DNA from: Cystobacter ferrugineus
GTDB lineage: Bacteria; Myxococcota; Myxococcia; Myxococcales; Myxococcaceae
Reading direction: 5' to 3'
Assembly: GCF_001887355.1 (NCBI RefSeq)
Contig: NZ_MPIN01000018.1
Coordinates: forward strand, 1 to 64,000
DNA: 64,000 bases
The translations under genes and the position numbers were made by a program. Below, in pieces: positions 10,014 to 18,071 of the stretch (the stretch's first letter is position 1; each line of letters opens with the position of its first letter). The notes under the pieces are model-generated. The model was not told where the DNA came from, ran no database searches, and saw only the letters and a program-made list of their open reading frames with translations.

Positions 10014-11564
10014 TTACTGGGAGAAGCCCTCGAGGAGGTAGTGGGCCTCGATGCGCTTGAGCGCGAGGATCATCGCGGCGCAGCGCGGGTCCACTTCCTT
10101 GCCGATGCAGAACGGCCGGCTGTCGTGGTTGTCCGAGCGGCGCGCCTGGTTGCGCGAGATGTCGCGGATGATGCGGTAGTTGCGCTTCATGGCGTGCTCG
10201 AGGCGCTGGTTGACCTCGGGCTCGCTCCAGCGCTCCATGCGCTTGTTCTGGATCCACTCGTAGTAGCTCACCGTCACACCGCCGGCGTTGGCGATGATGT
10301 CGGGGATCATGTCGATGCCGCGCTTCTGCAGGACGCGGTCGGCCTCCGGGGTGGTGGGGCCGTTGGCGCCCTCGGCCACGAGCTTCACCTTGAGGCGCTC
10401 GGCGACGTCGGCGGTGATTTCGCCACCCAGGGCGGCGGGCAGGCAGATGTCGGCCTGCACCTCCCAGAAGTCCTTCTTGTCGATCTTCTGGGCGCCGGGG
10501 AAGCCCACCACGCTGCGGCGCAGGTTCTTGGGATCATTGACGTAGGCGAGCAGGGCGGGCACGTCGATGCCATCGCCGTTGTAGATGGTGCCGTCGGCGT
10601 CGTTGACCGCGAGCAGGCGCGCGCCCATGCGCTGGAGGATGGCGGCGCCGTGGCTGCCCACGTTGCCGAAGCCCTGGAGGATGAAGCTCTTGCCGCGCAG
10701 GTTCTCGCCCTTCTCGGCGTAGTAGTCCTCGATGCAGAACGCCACGCCCTGGCCGGTGGCGGCCGCGCGGCCCTCGGAGCCGCCGATGCGCACGTCCTTG
10801 CCCGTGACGATTCCGCGCATGCCGTGGCGGTCGCGCTCACCGTCCGAGTACTGCCGGTACATGAGCGCCATGATGTCCCCGTTGGTCCCCACGTCGGGCG
10901 CGGGGATGTCGATGTTGGGGCCGATCATGCTCTTGAGCTTGTACATGAAGCGCAGGGTGATGTTCTCCAGCTCCTCCTTGCCGTACGAGCGCGGATCGAT
11001 CTGGATGCCACCCTTGCCACCGCCAAAGGGCACCTCGGAGATGGCCGTCTTCCAGGTCATCTCCGCGGCGAGCGCCTTGAACAAATCCAGCGACACCTCG
11101 CGGTGGTAGCGGATGCCACCCTTGTAGGGGCCACGCGCCTGGTTGTGCTGGACGCGGTAGGCCTTGAAGCGCTGGGACTCGCCGGGAACGAGCTGGTACA
11201 CGTGGCCGTCGGGAAGGCGCAGGTGACCGCGGCGGATGGAGACGTCCGAGCCGAGCAGGGCGCGGCCATTGAGGATGATCTTCCCGTCGGCCAGACGCTC
11301 GAGGCCCTCGGGGTTGCGCACCTGGGTGGGCGGCAGGTCCGCGAAGTCGCGCGCCTGCTCGGGGGCGAGCGGCACCAGGCGGTCCTTCAGCTTCGTGGTG
11401 ACGTAGAAGATGTGCTCGTAGTCGGGCTCCTCGAGCTCGAGACGGACGCGCTTGTCCAGCCCGATGAGGTCGGCGGCGCGATGGAAGATCTCCATCGCCT
11501 CCGTGTAGACGGTGCGCTTGGGCGTCGGGGCCGGGGCGCGCATGAAGTTCTCTTCATTGGCCAT
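10014..11564 (-). CDS. gdhA: Glu/Leu/Phe/Val-type dehydrogenase, probably glutamate dehydrogenase
   Basis: A 516-residue cytosolic enzyme converting glutamate to 2-oxoglutarate and ammonia with NAD(P). The N-terminal domain contains the family signature GPYKGGIRYH followed by EVPFGGGKGGI with its catalytic Lys. The Rossmann domain shows GFGNVGSHGA at about residue 300. The length exceeds the ~420-450 of common GDHs because of an ~80-residue N-terminal extension and an ~35-residue C-terminal tail. AAGGAGC lies 10 bases before the ATG. It is monocistronic, ending at a bidirectional terminator. Substrate specificity (Glu or branched-chain) is not proven by sequence. Confidence 0.88.
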   Translation of the reverse strand: MANEENFMRAPAPTPKRTVYTEAMEIFHRAADLIGLDKRVRLELEEPDYEHIFYVTTKLKDRLVPLAPEQARDFADLPPTQVRNPEGLERLADGKIILNGRALLGSDVSIRRGHLRLPDGHVYQLVPGESQRFKAYRVQHNQARGPYKGGIRYHREVSLDLFKALAAEMTWKTAISEVPFGGGKGGIQIDPRSYGKEELENITLRFMYKLKSMIGPNIDIPAPDVGTNGDIMALMYRQYSDGERDRHGMRGIVTGKDVRIGGSEGRAAATGQGVAFCIEDYYAEKGENLRGKSFILQGFGNVGSHGAAILQRMGARLLAVNDADGTIYNGDGIDVPALLAYVNDPKNLRRSVVGFPGAQKIDKKDFWEVQADICLPAALGGEITADVAERLKVKLVAEGANGPTTPEADRVLQKRGIDMIPDIIANAGGVTVSYYEWIQNKRMERWSEPEVNQRLEHAMKRNYRIIRDISRNQARRSDNHDSRPFCIGKEVDPRCAAMILALKRIEAHYLLEGFSQ

Positions 11565-11861
11565 GGGAAAAATCGCTCCTTGGGGTTGAGGCGATCGTGG
11601 GGAGAAGCAGGGCCCTTATGCGCATAGGCGCTCGCGGTGGTCAATCCGGGCGAGTCGCGGTGAAGGTGTAAAAGCCCGAGTACTTTCAGGTAGTTAGCCA
11701 ACGCGGCGTGTCATGGACGGGGCGTCGGAGCGCGCATGTGCGCGGGGTCCTGGAAAATTTCCGGGAGGCGGCGGAGAGGGGCCAGAAAGAAGTGCTTGCC
11801 GTGTCCGAATGCTCATGGTACTTCGCGCCCACTTTCGGTGACGCCGGAAGGGCCTCGTTGG

Positions 11862-11937
<76 letters not shown>

Positions 11938-11946
11938 GGAAATAAA

Positions 11947-11977
11947 GGGTCGGTCACGCGAGTGACCGGCCCTTTTT
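11947..11977 (+). terminator. Intrinsic terminator of tRNA-Thr
   Basis: An 11-bp GC-rich stem GGGTCGGTCAC / GTGACCGGCCC (one mismatch) with a GCGA tetraloop is followed directly by TTTTT. It lies 9 bases after the tRNA CCA end and is a textbook rho-independent terminator. Confidence 0.9.
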
Positions 11978-12315
11978 CTTTTCCCCGTGGGAAAGGGCTG
12001 ACCGACGCCTGTCTGGGCCATCGCCCTCCCTTCGAGCGGCCTCCAGCGCGGGAACTCTTCATTCCTATATGGGAACGACTTCCGGGTCGCGGAAGGCGTG
12101 GCGCACGGGCTGAGGAGGCGCGTCCACGAAATCACAAGGAGTCGGGCGTCACGTCCCCTCTCTCTAAGTCTGGAAGAAGGAAGCAGTCGGGCGGGAGGTG
12201 ATTCGGACGGGAAATGACGAGCGGATGACGAACGCGCCCCTCCGCGACTCCACGCGCCTCGCAAAGCGGGTCCAGGTCCTGCTTTTCTGGAATCTGGACT
12301 TTCCGGGGGGATGCC
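11978..12315 (+). other. Gene-free region between the tRNA terminator and the sitA-like gene
   Basis: I see no credible coding sequence in these 338 bases. The last ~36 bases (12277-12312: TCCTGCTTTTCTGG then AATCTGGACT and a G6 run) are a leader that recurs upstream of the second sitA copy at 63726-63763. They probably hold the translation start region of sitA. No repeat of the tRNA 3' end was found, so no attachment site is claimed. Confidence 0.5.
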
Positions 12316-12543
12316 ATGAGGCTCGTCGCAGTAGTCGGTCTCCTGTTGCTTGGGCTTGGGGCGGGGTGCGCGACCACTCGTGTTGTCCATCTGGATACCG
12401 GGCATGGGGAACCAATCACCTACACGTCCGTGGGTGTCGAGCCGGTCGAGGTGAGCGAGGCCGAGTTCAAGGGGGCCCTCACGCAGCTCCTCCTCGACCA
12501 TGCGGATGGACGTTGCATTCCGGGAGATGGAAGAGGCGGATGA
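12316..12543 (+). pseudogene. N-terminal lipoprotein part of a frameshifted SitA-like toxin
   Basis: 75 codons begin MRLVAVVGLLLLGLGAGCATT, a lipoprotein signal with lipobox GAGC. Reading should continue from ALTQLLLD into RMDVAFREMEE, but that sequence lies in the next frame. The junction is near 12498-12506. After it this frame runs 14 unrelated codons to a stop. In the family the lipoprotein signal and toxin are one polypeptide delivered by outer-membrane exchange, so this looks like a 1-base insertion or a sequence error. Translational coupling to the overlapping ATG at 12500 is the alternative. Confidence 0.7.
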
Positions 12544-13615
12544 GCGAGGGTGGGTGCGGTCCAGGACTCTGCTCGCATCCTCGAAGGGCGTTGCTGATTC
12601 GGGCTTGGGGCGTTCACCTGAGTCGTTGTACGCGCGCATCTGTCCGGACACGGAGGAGTGCTTGACCCTGGTCGGAGGGACGGGGTTGTCGTTCGGGCGG
12701 AAGGACCGGACGCTGATGGCCCTGTCCTTCGCGCTTGATACTGTCTGGGAGAGTGTCGAGGCGGAGGTTGGCAAGATGCTGAATCCGGTAGCGCTCAAGG
12801 CGATGTTGACGTCGGCGGCCCTGTCCGTGCTCCTCACGATGACCCTGCCCGAGCCCGTCACCAAGGTCCTCGCGGTCGCGTTGACAGCGGCCATGGTGGC
12901 CTACCTCGGCATGATTCCGGTCTGGGAGATGGGTCGTGGATTCGTCCGGCTGTGGGACCAGGCGGGGAAGGCGACGAGCGTCATCGAGTTGCAGGACATC
13001 GGGCACCGGTTCGGGCGGGTGTTGGGGACGAACGGCACGCGCGTCCTGGTGCTCCTCGTCACGGCGGCGCTTGGCGGAAAGAGCGCGATGGCGGCTCAAG
13101 GCCCCAAACTCCCCGGTTTCTCCCAGGCCGCGATTCGCGCGGAGGCCGAGGGTGGTTTCCAGCTCGCGGCTGCTCTGAATGGCAGGGTGGGTTCAATCGC
13201 TTTGCCTGCTGCCGGTGTACTCAACGTCGCGCTCGCTCCCAGAGCGGTCGCAGTGATTGCGATGTACTCACAAGGGATAGTACCAGGCGACGCAGAGGGT
13301 CCGGTTCATCACATCTGCACGAACAAAAACACCAAATCCGCTGCCTCTGGCGGGCCTTGGACGCCAATCTGCGAGGAAATCTTCGAGAAGGCTGGGATGA
13401 GCCTCGAAGATGTCGCGAATAAAGTACGACTCAATGGACACGAAGGGCCTCATCCCGAGCGGTATCACGGAGAGGTGGCAGGGCGCCTGAAGGCGGCCGT
13501 AAGCACTTGCAGAACCACTGAGGCTTGTCGAGTTGAGTTGGTGAACGAACTCGCGAGGATTGCAGATGAGCTGCTTACGGCGGGCTCGCCGCTGCGAAGT
13601 TACATTGTGAAGTAG
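12500..13615 (+). CDS. SitA-like AHH-nuclease toxin, main part without its lipoprotein signal
   Basis: 371 codons in the +1 frame relative to the upstream fragment. Residues ~97-140 hold two hydrophobic segments (around AALSVLLTMTL and AVALTAAMVAYLG) and 180-192 a third; this is the conserved escort region. The C-terminal ~110 residues are an AHH-type nuclease: VHHI (H270-H271), then WTPICEEIF and HEGPHPERYH (H314, H318, H323). Myxobacterial SitA toxins pass between kin cells by TraA/B outer-membrane exchange and kill siblings lacking immunity. Without the lipobox this fragment would stay cytoplasmic. The immunity gene follows 10 bases later. Confidence 0.75.
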   Translation: MRMDVAFREMEEADERGWVRSRTLLASSKGVADSGLGRSPESLYARICPDTEECLTLVGGTGLSFGRKDRTLMALSFALDTVWESVEAEVGKMLNPVALKAMLTSAALSVLLTMTLPEPVTKVLAVALTAAMVAYLGMIPVWEMGRGFVRLWDQAGKATSVIELQDIGHRFGRVLGTNGTRVLVLLVTAALGGKSAMAAQGPKLPGFSQAAIRAEAEGGFQLAAALNGRVGSIALPAAGVLNVALAPRAVAVIAMYSQGIVPGDAEGPVHHICTNKNTKSAASGGPWTPICEEIFEKAGMSLEDVANKVRLNGHEGPHPERYHGEVAGRLKAAVSTCRTTEACRVELVNELARIADELLTAGSPLRSYIVK

Positions 13616-13625
13616 GAGGAGCGCG

Positions 13626-14891
13626 GTGGAACGTCATTTTTATTGGGTGCGAACTGCTGATGTACCTCAGTGGTACATCACGACTCCTGTACCGGCGACG
13701 GGCGGAAAGTTCGAGGAGCCTTGGATGTTCGGGGAAGGGCGCCTCCTTCCGGACCCTGGGCCCATCAAGGCTCCGGTGAGGAACCAGGGTGAGAGGCGCA
13801 CATTTATGTTCGCCGGGGTTGAGAGTGTCCCCATCATCAACGAAGCAGTCGCCAATGTTTTCAGGGCGCTGGCACCTGATGATGTGCAGCTCTTTCCGGT
13901 GACGGTGGGAGGCGAGTCCGAGCGGTACTTCATTGTCAATGCAAGTAAGTCCACTGTCTGCATTGACGAAGCGAACTGCCGGGAAGTCCACCTATACGAC
14001 CAAGACGACCCTGAACCCGCGCGCAGAGGGGCTTATCGCTGGATCTACGGCTTGCGAATTGACCCAGCGAAGGCTGAAGGTGCGCGTGTCTTCAGGCCGA
14101 AGCGGTTCACTCACGCACTCATTGTCTCGGAAGAAGTCAAGGCCGCGCTCGAAAGGGTAGGGAATCTGGGGGTGGGTTTCGAGCGCGTGACGGGGCCGCA
14201 TGAACCGCTGCCACCGCCGCGCGAGGTTCCAGCTACGCTCGAGCAAGCCCGGCAGGCGAGGGCCGCCGCGTACAGCAAGCTCGGGGAACTCTCCGAAGAT
14301 GTCGTCAGACGCATCGTTCCCACGAGCGGAAATTGGCCGAGCGGTTCTCAGGCGTGGAGGATCATCAAGAGAGGCCAGCGAACCCTGTTCGTGAGTGATG
14401 GGCTGTCCGACCCTTTTCCTGACGCGAGCGAGCCGTCCGTGGGCTTCGGCTTCGAGCTGGCGGTTGAGACGGACGAGGAGCTACCGGGGGACGACGGGTG
14501 GCCGCTGGACATGTTGATGTGGGTCTCGGATGGCTTTGCCAACTACGCGGACACTCGGAAGCTCCTGGAGACAGGGCTGGCGTTCATCCAGTTCTCCGGC
14601 AAGGGAATGCCGGAACAACTCGTGGTGCCGCCAGATGCCTTCAAGAAGTTCCGGCCGAACGACTGGGTGTCGGAACACGGGATGTCGATGGCACTGTTCG
14701 GGTTGGAGCCTCCGACCCTGCCGACGAGCTTCCCCACGCCCGCCGGTCCAGTGCGCCTCGTTTCCGCGATGGCGATGCACTCGAGCGAGATTATCGCCTA
14801 CCTGGAGCGCGGAGGAGATGTGGTGCTTCCCCTCTTCCTGAAGTGCGCCGACATGCCCCTGTCGAGCACGAAGAGGAAGCCGGTCATCTAG
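13626..14891 (+). CDS. Two-domain immunity protein (Imm11-like plus possible SUFU-like)
   Basis: A 421-residue cytoplasmic protein from a GTG preceded by GGAGGAG, directly behind the AHH toxin. Residues 1-190 match the Imm11/DUF1629 pattern (MERHFYWV start, SERYFIVN, CIDE, RIDPAKAEGARVFRP, ALIVSEEVKAALE). Residues ~235-421 look like a suppressor-of-fused-type immunity domain (LFVSDGLSDPFPD, FELAVETDEEL, WPLDMLMWVSDGFA). Position and domains make it the cognate SitI-type immunity protein. Two immunity modules in one chain could cover more than one toxin. The second assignment is less certain than the first. Confidence 0.72.
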   Translation: MERHFYWVRTADVPQWYITTPVPATGGKFEEPWMFGEGRLLPDPGPIKAPVRNQGERRTFMFAGVESVPIINEAVANVFRALAPDDVQLFPVTVGGESERYFIVNASKSTVCIDEANCREVHLYDQDDPEPARRGAYRWIYGLRIDPAKAEGARVFRPKRFTHALIVSEEVKAALERVGNLGVGFERVTGPHEPLPPPREVPATLEQARQARAAAYSKLGELSEDVVRRIVPTSGNWPSGSQAWRIIKRGQRTLFVSDGLSDPFPDASEPSVGFGFELAVETDEELPGDDGWPLDMLMWVSDGFANYADTRKLLETGLAFIQFSGKGMPEQLVVPPDAFKKFRPNDWVSEHGMSMALFGLEPPTLPTSFPTPAGPVRLVSAMAMHSSEIIAYLERGGDVVLPLFLKCADMPLSSTKRKPVI

Positions 14892-14966
14892 CGACAGTAG
14901 GGAGGTGTGGGGCACGGGCCGAGGCGGAGCGGAGCCTGTTGCGCGACGGTGGCTCTCCATCGCTCG

Positions 14967-15877
14967 TCAAGGAATAGGACTCGCGAAGTCCTCGCGGTAG
15001 CTGCCCTGCTCGATCTCCTGCAACAGGGACATGTGCTTCGGCGTCCATCCGAGCCGGCGTGCCCGCGTGGCGCGCACGCGGCTGTTGGACGCACCGCTAT
15101 AACGGACCGCCTCCTCGCCGAAGGCGGCGATCGCCTCAGAAAGCGGCCAGGAGATGGTGCGTCCCCCATAACCGAGCATGCGGCTGATGGAGGTGGCGAT
15201 GTCCAGGAACCGGGCCTCGCCCGCTTCCGCGAAGAAGAAGTCTCCTGGCCGCGCCCGGGCGATGACGAGCGAGTAGAGTTCCACCAGATCATCGATGTGG
15301 ACGTTCGACCACGTGTTGAGTCCGCGGCCCAGGTGCACACCCGCCTTCTGGGCCAGCGACAGCTGGATCAACGCGGGCACCTGGATGGAGTCGCGCTTCA
15401 ATCCCGTCCCCCGCCCGTAGATCATCGGTGGGCAGATGACGATGCCGCGAACGCCCTGACGGGCCGAGTCCTGAACGAAATGGTTGATGGCGACGCTCGC
15501 GGCCTTGAGGGGCTCGGGGGTGAAGGGGGTGTCGTCCTCGAAGATGCGCTCGGAGAACTCTCCCTCGCCAAAGTCTGACACGATGGAGGAGCCACTGGTG
15601 TGCACGAGCGTCTTGTTCGTGCCTCGCAGCCCCTCCACGAGCGCCTCGACGGCACCGCGGTGGGTCATGTCGGCCGCGTTGACGATGACATCGGCTTCGC
15701 GGGCGCATTGGCTCAACAGGGCCCCATCCTCAAGCCGCCCCACGACGGGTTGGATGCCCGCTCACTGGCCTCCAGCGTGCGCACCAGACCCGTCACACGG
15801 TAGCCCTCCTGCAGCAACCGCCGCGCCACCGAGCCACCGATATATCCTGTCACTCCCATGACGAATGCACGCTTCAT
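14967..15877 (-). pseudogene. Frameshifted NAD-dependent epimerase/dehydratase
   Basis: The gene starts at ATG 15877 with a Rossmann motif (MKRAFVMGVTGYIGGSVARR). It stays open to VRTLEASERA at about 15757, then the conserved continuation IQPVVGRLEDGALL appears in another frame and runs to 14967. The 911-base span is one base short of a multiple of three, so a single deletion explains it. The second part has the SDR features SGSSIVSD, MIYGRGTGLK and WSNVHIDDL. Intact homologues are ~300-residue sugar/steroid epimerase-like oxidoreductases. Either a recent pseudogene or a sequencing error. It is divergent from the LysR gene. Confidence 0.75.
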
Positions 15878-15979
15878 GTCTGAGTTCTCCGCGAGGTGAT
15901 GACGGAGGAGTAGACTATGATGATTGAACACGGCAGGGGCTCTGGTGGAACAGGACCCTTGCCTGGGAGGCAAAGCGCG

Positions 15980-16885
15980 ATGGAGTCGTGGCCCGACCTT
16001 CTGGCATTCGTCCACAGCGTGCGCGCGGGGAGCTTCAGCGCGGCGGCACGGGAGGCGGGAAAGACGCCCTCGGCGTTCAGCAAACGCGTGGCCCGGCTTG
16101 AGGAGCAGTTGAAGTTGCGTCTCGTCGTCCGGGGCGCGGGGGGCTTGCGGACGACGCCCGAGGGGCAGGAGTTCTATCTGCGGCTCCAGCGGGCGATGGA
16201 TGACGTCGAGGAAGCGTGCGCCCAGGCCGCTCAGGCCCGGGCGCCACGAGGGCTGGTGCGGGTGAGCACGCAGTCCGACGTGGGGCGGGACTGGTTGATT
16301 CCACGGATCGCGAGCTTCACGCGCATGTACCCCCAGGTGGAGCTGGAACTGAGCCTGAGCGACAAGGTGGTGGATCTGCTGTCCGAGCGTTTTGACGTGG
16401 CGCTCCGGGTAGGAGAAATCGAGGACGGGCGGCTCACGCGCCGCCCCCTCGGCCGGTTCCGTAACTGCATCTGCGCCGCGCCTTCCTATATCCGGGAGCG
16501 AGGCATACCCCGCACCACCAGAGAGCAGGCTGGACATGTCTGGCTGGCCTATCTGCGTGGCAATCGGCAGGAAGCCTGGGATCCCACCACGCAGCAACGG
16601 GTGGTGATCCGGGCGCCCTACGCGGCGGATAGCAACGCGGCGCTGCGCCAACTCGCGCTCGACGGGCTGGGAATCGCGCGGCTGCCAGAGCTCACGGTGC
16701 TCGAGGAGCTGCGGCGGGGAGCCCTGATCCGCCTACCGCTGGAGGGGCCCGAGGAAGAGGGAACTCCCATCTCCCTCGTGTTTCCCCAGGGCAAGCAGCT
16801 CGCCTCGCGGGTGCGGGCCTTCGTGGACTTCTTCGCCGACGAGGCCCGCCGCTCCCTGCCCCAGGCTCGAGCGCTCGGTCGGTGA
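15980..16885 (+). CDS. LysR-family transcriptional regulator
   Basis: 301 residues from ATG 15980, which has GGGAGG about 10 bases upstream; an upstream ATG at 15917 would add 21 unconserved residues. Residues 1-60 are the winged HTH (LLAFVHSVRAGSFSAAAREA, then TPSAFSKRVARLEEQL). Residues 90-295 are the substrate-binding domain with two alpha/beta subdomains (STQSDVGRDWLIPRI, YAADSNAALRQLALDGLGIA). It is divergent from the frameshifted epimerase, the usual LysR arrangement, which suggests it regulated that gene. The effector is unknown. Confidence 0.9.
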   Translation: MESWPDLLAFVHSVRAGSFSAAAREAGKTPSAFSKRVARLEEQLKLRLVVRGAGGLRTTPEGQEFYLRLQRAMDDVEEACAQAAQARAPRGLVRVSTQSDVGRDWLIPRIASFTRMYPQVELELSLSDKVVDLLSERFDVALRVGEIEDGRLTRRPLGRFRNCICAAPSYIRERGIPRTTREQAGHVWLAYLRGNRQEAWDPTTQQRVVIRAPYAADSNAALRQLALDGLGIARLPELTVLEELRRGALIRLPLEGPEEEGTPISLVFPQGKQLASRVRAFVDFFADEARRSLPQARALGR

Positions 16886-16966
16886 GCTGACGAACATGAA
16901 CACGGCCACCCGGAGCCCGCTGAAGCCGGGGAGGGTGTTGGCCGCGGCCCGCAGGCCCGGTGCCCC

Positions 16967-16986
16967 TTGTAGTCTCGAGCCTACAA
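16967..16986. promoter_or_regulatory. Palindromic upstream activator site, copy 1
   Basis: TTGTAG-N8-CTACAA, a perfect 6-bp inverted repeat, ends 40 bases before the -24 GG of the sigma-54 promoter. This is suitable placement for an enhancer-binding protein. The same spacing occurs in copy 2 at 24604-24623. Confidence 0.55.
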
Positions 16987-17025
16987 CCGCCGCACCGCCG
17001 CCTCGTCTTTTCGCGGGCTTGGCAT

Positions 17026-17041
17026 TGGTCCGCCCCTTGCT
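17026..17041 (+). promoter_or_regulatory. Sigma-54 (-24/-12) promoter, copy 1
   Basis: TGGTCCGCCCCTTGCT has GG and GC separated by 10 bases. It matches the consensus TGGCACG-N4-TTGCW at all but two positions. Transcription would start about 12 bases downstream, leaving a ~30-base leader before the lipoprotein ATG at 17082. Confidence 0.65.
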
Positions 17042-17081
17042 CATGGGGAGCGCGCAACCTCCCCAACCCGAGGAAACCCTC

Positions 17082-18068
17082 ATGAAGAAGATTTTCGGCG
17101 CCCTGGCCTCCCTCTCCCTCGCCGCGTGCGGCCCCCAGATCGAGACGGTGTCCTTCAAGGACGGCCTGCCCTCGCAGGAGATGGCGAAGCTGGACGTGCC
17201 CTCGAAGACCTCGCAGCGCATCGACGACGGTGTCGCCACCGTGCGGGCGCAGTCCTATGGCGAGCTGTCCGGCACCTGGCTGGTGACGGGTGGCACGGTG
17301 CTCTTCGTCAACGGTGTCACCCTGTGGACGCTCGGCTCGCTCAACTTCGTGGCGGGCTTCGAGCCGACCTCCGACGATGGCAGCACCGCCGTGTGGGGTC
17401 CGCACAACAACGACTGGGAGGGCATCACCTGGAAGCTGACGGCCGCGCGCACCGCCCCCAACGCCTTCAAGTACACCCTGGAGGCCAAGCCCCGGGGCTC
17501 CGCCGACAGCGAGTACGCCGCCGTCATCACCGGCTCGCACACGGTGGCGGTGGATGACGACGGCAAGGCCATCAAGGGCTATGGCGAGGGCCGCTTCGAC
17601 ATCGACTACGACAAGGTCGCCCGCCTCCCGCACCAGGACAGCAAGCGGGGCCGTATCAGCTTCCACTACGCCCGCCCCAACCCCACGGCCGCCGTCACCG
17701 TGGACGTGGACCTGAAGGAGTTCGTCAACGACGCCGCCGCGCCCGACACGGCCGCCTACCGCTACAGCCAGGTGCCCGGAGGCGAGGGTTCCTTCGAGTT
17801 CGCCACCGACTCCAACATCCACTGGTTCGATCCCACCCGGGTGGCCCTGGAGCGCTGGAGCATCAAGAGCCGCTGGACGGCCAAGGGCGAGGGCCGCGCG
17901 GACGTGCGCGCCACCGGAGGAGATCTCGCCAGCCCCGTCACGCTGAACGAGTGCTGGGACACGGATTTCCGCTCCACCTTCCTGGACGGCAGCGCCCCCT
18001 CGCAGGTGAAGTGGGGCACCGAGTCCGCGGGCTGCGCCTTCATCGGCGCGTCCTACTCCACGCGCTGA
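17082..18068 (+). CDS. Lipoprotein of unknown function under a sigma-54 promoter
   Basis: 328 residues from ATG 17082. The leader MKKIFGALASLSLAACGPQ has a strong lipobox (LAAC). The mature protein is strand-rich (SGTWLVTGGTVLFVNGVTLW, AVITGSHTVAVDDDGKAIKG, RGRISFHYARPNP) and probably an all-beta sandwich. It holds only two Cys after the lipobox, near the C-terminus (NECWDTDF, SAGCAFIG). No known family is recognised. It is preceded by the 120-bp sigma-54 module and converges with the Cys-rich lipoprotein gene, leaving 3 bases between stops. Confidence 0.75.
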   Translation: MKKIFGALASLSLAACGPQIETVSFKDGLPSQEMAKLDVPSKTSQRIDDGVATVRAQSYGELSGTWLVTGGTVLFVNGVTLWTLGSLNFVAGFEPTSDDGSTAVWGPHNNDWEGITWKLTAARTAPNAFKYTLEAKPRGSADSEYAAVITGSHTVAVDDDGKAIKGYGEGRFDIDYDKVARLPHQDSKRGRISFHYARPNPTAAVTVDVDLKEFVNDAAAPDTAAYRYSQVPGGEGSFEFATDSNIHWFDPTRVALERWSIKSRWTAKGEGRADVRATGGDLASPVTLNECWDTDFRSTFLDGSAPSQVKWGTESAGCAFIGASYSTR

Positions 18069-18071
18069 GGC

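Larger units (their letters stand above)
16932..17051 (+). repeat. 120-bp promoter module, copy 1
   Basis: This stretch is repeated in inverted orientation at 24539-24658. By hand alignment both are exactly 120 bp with about 13 mismatches and no gaps. Each ends with TCATGGGGAGC about 30-45 bases before a lipoprotein start codon. The most conserved parts are a palindrome and a sigma-54-type promoter, listed separately. It carries no gene of its own. Confidence 0.85.

Noticed and set aside
17020-17041. Alternative sigma-54 alignment starting at TTGGCATTGG
   Set aside because: The spacing from that GG to the downstream GC is 16 bases, not 10; the overlapping TTGGTCC alignment has the correct spacing.
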